This document shows positions 6,362 to 10,182 of a stretch of 10,182 bases of DNA, piece by piece; the stretch's first letter is position 1; each line of letters begins with the position of its first letter. The stretch is from an uncultured Gemmatimonadota bacterium. Lineage in GTDB: Bacteria; Gemmatimonadota; Gemmatimonadetes; Gemmatimonadales; Gemmatimonadaceae. The notes under the pieces were generated by a model that was not told the origin of the DNA, made no database searches, and worked only from the letters and a program-made list of their open reading frames with translations. The translations under genes were made by a program, and so were the position numbers. The DNA is taken from the NCBI GenBank assembly GCA_946887155.1, contig CAMPKM010000078.1, forward strand, positions 1-10,182, in the 5' to 3' direction.

Positions 6362-9300
6362 CTAACGATGCAGCCAGACGCGGAGTAGCGAAAGCAATTG
6401 GTCGGTATTCACCGGCTTCGCGATGTAATCGGACGCGCCCGCCTCGAGACACTTCTCGCGATCCCCCTTCATGGCCTTGGCCGTGAGCGCCACGATCGGC
6501 AACGTCCTGAACCGTGAGTCGCGCCGGATCCGGCGAATGGTTTCGTAGCCGTCCATCTCCGGCATCATGATGTCCATGAGCACGGCACTCAGGCCCGGCG
6601 TCCCGTTCACGATGTCGATCGCCTGCTTGCCGTTCGTGGCACCAAAGACTTCCATGTCGAGATTCTCGAGCACCGACGTCAGCGCAAAGATGTTGCGCGC
6701 ATCGTCGTCCACGACCAGGACCTTGCGGTCACGCAACACGTCGTTGGAGCCGTGCAGCTTGTCGATGAGTTTCCGCTTCTCCTCGGGCAACTGCGCCACG
6801 ACACGGTGCAGGAAGAGCGCGGTTTCGTCGAATAGCCGCTCCGGTGAACGCACGTCCTTGAGGACGATGCTCTTGGCGTACGCCTGCAGCCGCAGCTCTT
6901 CGTCGTCCGAGAGTTCCTTGCCGGTGAACACCACCATCGGCGTGTTCGACATCTGCTCGTGTGATCGAAGCAGCTCCAGCAACTCGAAGCCGCTGACGTC
7001 TGGCAGGCGGAGGTCGACGACGACGCAGTCGAACCGCTGGCCATCGAGCGCGGCCATGGCATCGGCACCCGTCCCGACGGCTTCGATCATGATGTCGTCA
7101 TGGCCAAGCAACTCGACGATGCTGTCGCGCTCGATCTTGTTGTCCTCGATCACCAGCAGCTTGCGCGTCTGCGGCTCTGCATACGAGCGGATCCGGTCGA
7201 GTGCTCCCTCGAGTGCTTCGGTGGTCGCCGGCTTCACGAGGTACGAGAACGCGCCATGCGATAGCCCGTGCTGGCGTTCTTCTTCAACAGAAAGCATTTG
7301 CACCGGGATGTGCCGCGTCTCCGGATCGAGCTTGAGGTTGTTGAGCACGGTCCAGCCGAGCATGTCGGGCAGGAACACATCCAGAGTAATCGCGGTGGGC
7401 TGGTATTCACGCGCGAGCGCGAGGGCGGTGCCGCCGCGACTGGCGACGATACCCTTGAATCCCTTGTCGCGCGCCAGCCCAAGCAGGACGCGCGAATAGT
7501 GCGGATCGTCGTCGACGATGAGGAGCACGGTGTCGCCCTCCTCGATGTCGTTCCGGTCGTCGGGGATGACCTCTTCGCTCTTGACGATGCTGGCCAGCGC
7601 CAGCGGCGGCGGCGTGATAATCCGCGTGTTCGACTCGGTGATCGTTCCCGAACCACGCGCCGGCCCTTCGTACGTATCCGGAAGGAACAGCGTGAACGTG
7701 CTGCCTTCACCGGGGCTACTCGTCAGGCGGATCTCACCGCCGAGGAGGCCGGCAAGTTCGCGGCTGATGGCGAGGCCGAGGCCCGTGCCACCGTACTTGC
7801 GGCTCGTGCCCGCGTCCGCCTGCTGGAAAGCCTCGAAGATAAGCTTCTGTTTTTCCGGCGCGATGCCGATGCCGGTGTCGGCCACGCTGAACGCAACCGC
7901 GCGATGCGAGCGCCGCAGCACGGAGTGATCGGGCGACCAGCCGCTCGTGACGTGACGGACCGAAAGCGAAATGTGGCCCTGTGCCGTGAACTTGAACGCA
8001 TTCGACAGCAGGTTCTTGAGGATCTGTTGCAAGCGCTTGGGATCGCTCGAGAACGACGGCGACAGCGCCGGGTCGATGTCGATCGAGAAGGCCAGGTTCT
8101 TGGAGTCCGCCTCGTGCCGGAACATCCGCGCCACGTTGTCGCGCAGCGACGAGAAGAGAATCTCCTCGGCTTCTACCGTGACGGTTCCCGACTCGATCTT
8201 CGACAGGTCGAGAATGTCGTTGATCAGCGTCAGCAGGTCGTTGCCGGCCGAGTGAATGTTGTGCGCGTAATCGACCTCCTTCGTCGTCAGCTTGCCACCG
8301 GCGTTCTCGCGCAACTGGTGCGCGAGGATGAGGATCGAGTTGAGCGGCGTGCGCAACTCGTGCGACATGTTCGCCAGGAATTCCGACTTGTACTTCGACG
8401 TGAGCGCCAGCTCGGCCGCCTGGTCCTCCAGCGCGCGGCGCGCCTGTTCCACTTCCTTGTTCTTCCGCTCCACTTCCACGTTCTGTTCGGCCAACTGCTT
8501 GGCCTTCGACGCCAGTTCCTCGTTCGTCTGCTGCAACTCGCTCTGTCGCGTCTGCAACTGCAGCGTCAGCTGCTGCGACTGGCGGAGCAGGCTCTCCGTC
8601 CGCATCGTCGCTTCGATCGTGTTGAGCACGACGCCGATCGACTGCGTGAGTTGTTCGAGGAACGTGAGGTGCGTCGTTGTGAACGGCGTGAGCGAGGCCA
8701 GCTCGATCACGGCCTTGGTTTCACCCTCGAACAGCACGGGGAGCACGACCACGCTGGTCGGCCGCGCCTGGCCCAGGCTCGAGTGAATACGGGCGTAGCT
8801 CGTCGGTACTTTCGACAGCAGGATGCGCTGCTTGTCCAGCGCGCACTGGCCGACGAGGCCTTCGCCGAACTGCAGGAACATCGGTTGCCGGCTGCCCTGA
8901 GCGTACCCAGCCAGCAGCACCAGCGATGGAATGTCCGAGGCCGCTGCGTCGCGGGGTTCGGCGCGCTTGACCTGGTAGATCGCGCCCTGCTGCGCGCCAA
9001 CGAGCGGCGCCAGTTCGCTGAGCAGCATCCCGCCGACCGTGACCAGTTCGCGCTGGCCCTGCAACATGCGCGTGAACTTGGCCAGGTTCGTCTTCAGCCA
9101 GTCCTGCTCCTGGTTGCGCTCGGTGGTGCCGCGCAGGTTGTCGATCATCGTGTTGATGTTGTCCGACAACTCGGCCACTTCGCCTAACGCTTCGATCTGG
9201 ATCGATCGCGTCAGGTCGCCTTTCGTTACGGCGGTGGCGACTTCGGCGATGGCACGCACCTGGTTGGTCAGGTTGGCCGCCAGCAGGTTCACGTTACCGG

Positions 9301-10182
9301 TGAGGTCCTTCCACGTCCCGGCCACGCCGGGCACGTTGGCCTGGCCGCCGAGTCGGCCTTCGACGCCGACTTCGCGGGCGACGTTGGTCACCTGTTCGGC
9401 GAAGGTCGCCAGCGTGCCGGTCATGTTGTTGATCGTGTCGGCCAGCGCGGCGATTTCGCCTTTCGCCTCCACCGTCAGCTTCTGTTGCAGGTCGCCTTCG
9501 GCCACCGACGTCACCACACGCACGATGCCGCGCACCTGGTTCGTCAGGTTGCCGGCCATCTGGTTCACGTTGTCGGTGAGGTCCTTCCACGTTCCGGCCA
9601 CACCCGGCACGACTGCCTGTCCGCCTAACTTCCCTTCGGTACCGACGTCTCGAGCCACGCGTGTGACTTCCGACGCGAAGGCGTTGAGCTGGTCCACCAT
9701 CGTGTTGATGGTGTCCTTGAGCTCGAGGATTTCGCCCTTCACGTCGACGGTGATCTTGCGCGACAGGTCGCCGCCGGCGACGGCCGTCGTGACCTCGGCG
9801 ATGTTTCGCACCTGCGCGGTCAGGTTGGACGCCATGCCGTTCACCGAGTCGGTGAGGTCCTTCCACGTACCGGCCACGCCTAACACTTCGGCCTGGCCGC
9901 CGAGCTTGCCCTCGGTGCCCACTTCACGCGCCACGCGCGTGACTTCCGAGGCAAATGCGTTGAGCTGGTCCACCATCGTGTTGATCGTGTCCTTCAGCTC
10001 CAGAATTTCGCCCTTCACGTCCACCGTGACCTTCCGGGACAGGTTCCCACGCGCAACCGCCGTCGCCACTTCGGCGATGTTGCGCACCTGCCCCGTGAGG
10101 TTCGAGGCCATCGAGTTCACGTTGTCCGTGAGGTCCTTCCACGTGCCGGCGACGCCAGGCACGTCCGCCTGGGACCCGTCGT
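6362..10182 (-). CDS. multi-HAMP, GAF, triple-receiver hybrid histidine kinase (5' end outside the window)
   Basis: The frame stays open to the right edge, so this is an N-terminally truncated view. The in-frame GTG at 10160-10162 lies inside a HAMP repeat and is not a real start. Counting it as residue 1, four tandem HAMP units of 92 residues come first. They are followed by the linker [12 protein letters not shown] and a GAF domain (about 375-515). Next come a long Gln/Glu-rich coiled coil (about 520-595), HisKA with H601 in [10 protein letters not shown], and an ATPase domain ([27 protein letters not shown]). Three receivers follow with acceptors D928, D1050 and D1197. Tandem HAMP plus HisKA and a receiver matches the bacterial relatives of fungal group III (Nik1/Os-1) osmosensor kinases, where HAMP arrays relay conformational signals without a membrane sensor. 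No transmembrane segment is seen in this part. The second receiver has KD where KP is usual, and the first uses Ser in place of the switch Thr. This is the upstream partner in the kinase operon. Confidence 0.95.
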   Translation of the reverse strand, partial: DGSQADVPGVAGTWKDLTDNVNSMASNLTGQVRNIAEVATAVARGNLSRKVTVDVKGEILELKDTINTMVDQLNAFASEVTRVAREVGTEGKLGGQAEVLGVAGTWKDLTDSVNGMASNLTAQVRNIAEVTTAVAGGDLSRKITVDVKGEILELKDTINTMVDQLNAFASEVTRVARDVGTEGKLGGQAVVPGVAGTWKDLTDNVNQMAGNLTNQVRGIVRVVTSVAEGDLQQKLTVEAKGEIAALADTINNMTGTLATFAEQVTNVAREVGVEGRLGGQANVPGVAGTWKDLTGNVNLLAANLTNQVRAIAEVATAVTKGDLTRSIQIEALGEVAELSDNINTMIDNLRGTTERNQEQDWLKTNLAKFTRMLQGQRELVTVGGMLLSELAPLVGAQQGAIYQVKRAEPRDAAASDIPSLVLLAGYAQGSRQPMFLQFGEGLVGQCALDKQRILLSKVPTSYARIHSSLGQARPTSVVVLPVLFEGETKAVIELASLTPFTTTHLTFLEQLTQSIGVVLNTIEATMRTESLLRQSQQLTLQLQTRQSELQQTNEELASKAKQLAEQNVEVERKNKEVEQARRALEDQAAELALTSKYKSEFLANMSHELRTPLNSILILAHQLRENAGGKLTTKEVDYAHNIHSAGNDLLTLINDILDLSKIESGTVTVEAEEILFSSLRDNVARMFRHEADSKNLAFSIDIDPALSPSFSSDPKRLQQILKNLLSNAFKFTAQGHISLSVRHVTSGWSPDHSVLRRSHRAVAFSVADTGIGIAPEKQKLIFEAFQQADAGTSRKYGGTGLGLAISRELAGLLGGEIRLTSSPGEGSTFTLFLPDTYEGPARGSGTITESNTRIITPPPLALASIVKSEEVIPDDRNDIEEGDTVLLIVDDDPHYSRVLLGLARDKGFKGIVASRGGTALALAREYQPTAITLDVFLPDMLGWTVLNNLKLDPETRHIPVQMLSVEEERQHGLSHGAFSYLVKPATTEALEGALDRIRSYAEPQTRKLLVIEDNKIERDSIVELLGHDDIMIEAVGTGADAMAALDGQRFDCVVVDLRLPDVSGFELLELLRSHEQMSNTPMVVFTGKELSDDEELRLQAYAKSIVLKDVRSPERLFDETALFLHRVVAQLPEEKRKLIDKLHGSNDVLRDRKVLVVDDDARNIFALTSVLENLDMEVFGATNGKQAIDIVNGTPGLSAVLMDIMMPEMDGYETIRRIRRDSRFRTLPIVALTAKAMKGDREKCLEAGASDYIAKPVNTDQLLSLLRVWLHR
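9303..10140 (-). repeat. tandem 276-bp coding repeat (HAMP units)
   Basis: The word AGGTCCTTCC, which encodes part of WKDLT on the minus strand, recurs at 9303, 9579, 9855 and 10131, exactly 276 bases apart each time. Each unit encodes 92 residues: the [10 protein letters not shown] segment, a HAMP domain (NLTxQVRxI, GDL, KGEI, TINxM), then a helical linker ending [11 protein letters not shown]. Three full periods lie in the window. A fourth HAMP continues to about 9125 without the linker, and the array runs off the right edge. Confidence 0.95.

Larger units (their letters stand above)
868..9884. repeat. dispersed heptamer GTTAGGC / GCCTAAC (seven copies)
   Basis: Exact copies occur at 868-874, 2868-2874 and 3568-3574 (GTTAGGC on +) and at 1162-1168, 9182-9188, 9623-9629 and 9878-9884 (GCCTAAC on +). 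A one-mismatch copy GTTAGGG is at 535-541. All lie inside genes. Six read as NNG-TTA-GGC (Leu-Gly) and the one at 868 reads CCT-AAC (Pro-Asn), so the signal is at DNA level and not driven by one protein motif. The span given covers the first to the last exact copy; the intervening sequence is not part of the repeat. Confidence 0.6.

Noticed and set aside
6567..7499. 310-codon open frame on + opposite the receivers
   Set aside because: Its Ser/Arg-rich composition and lack of recognisable motifs mark it as the antisense image of three clear receiver domains.
7268..9187. 639-codon open frame on + opposite the large kinase
   Set aside because: It is antisense to well-defined GAF, HisKA and ATPase domains. 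It is Arg/Leu/Val/His-rich as expected from GC-skewed third positions, and no domain motif is recognisable in it.
10160..10162. GTG as the start codon of the large kinase
   Set aside because: It is in the middle of a HAMP repeat, and the frame continues upstream (DGSQAD before VPGVAG) to the window edge. The gene is cut by the edge.

Overview
GC-rich chromosomal DNA with long ORFs on both strands. It looks like a Gemmatimonadota or similar soil/aquatic bacterium. That assignment is inferred from three things: an exported AbgB-like amidohydrolase, a 6-bladed beta-propeller-type lipoprotein candidate, and GGGCAT-rich intergenic repeats. No marker gene is present to confirm it.

Layout. Positions 1-96 are intergenic and hold two opposed G-run arrays, one on each strand. 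97-1698 (-) encodes an exported M20/AbgB-type amidohydrolase. 1699-1974 is a divergent intergenic region with several inverted repeats. 1975-3279 (+) encodes a probable lipoprotein or exported protein with beta-propeller-like motifs. It is followed after one base by 3281-4195 (+), an atypical NmrA-like SDR oxidoreductase. These two converge on a two-gene signalling operon read leftward. The first gene of that operon is a giant multi-HAMP/GAF/histidine kinase/triple-receiver protein (6362 to the right edge, 5' end outside the window). The second is a receiver-PAS-histidine kinase-receiver protein (4251-6341). Only 20 bases separate them.

How the genes work together. The two kinases carry two transmitter domains and five receiver domains and almost certainly form one multistep phosphorelay. 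No DNA-binding or enzymatic output domain is visible in the window, so the final output must be elsewhere. The other three genes have no obvious functional link to the kinases.

Most notable signals. (i) A dispersed 7-mer, GTTAGGC/GCCTAAC, occurs seven times, all inside genes, and accounts for six of the seven in-frame TTA leucine codons I could find. In the HAMP repeats two of its copies coincide with departures from the repeat consensus amino acid. (ii) G-quadruplex-capable arrays lie on both strands directly after the amidohydrolase stop codon. (iii) The kinase has an exact 276-bp coding period of HAMP units whose DNA has diverged almost only at synonymous sites.
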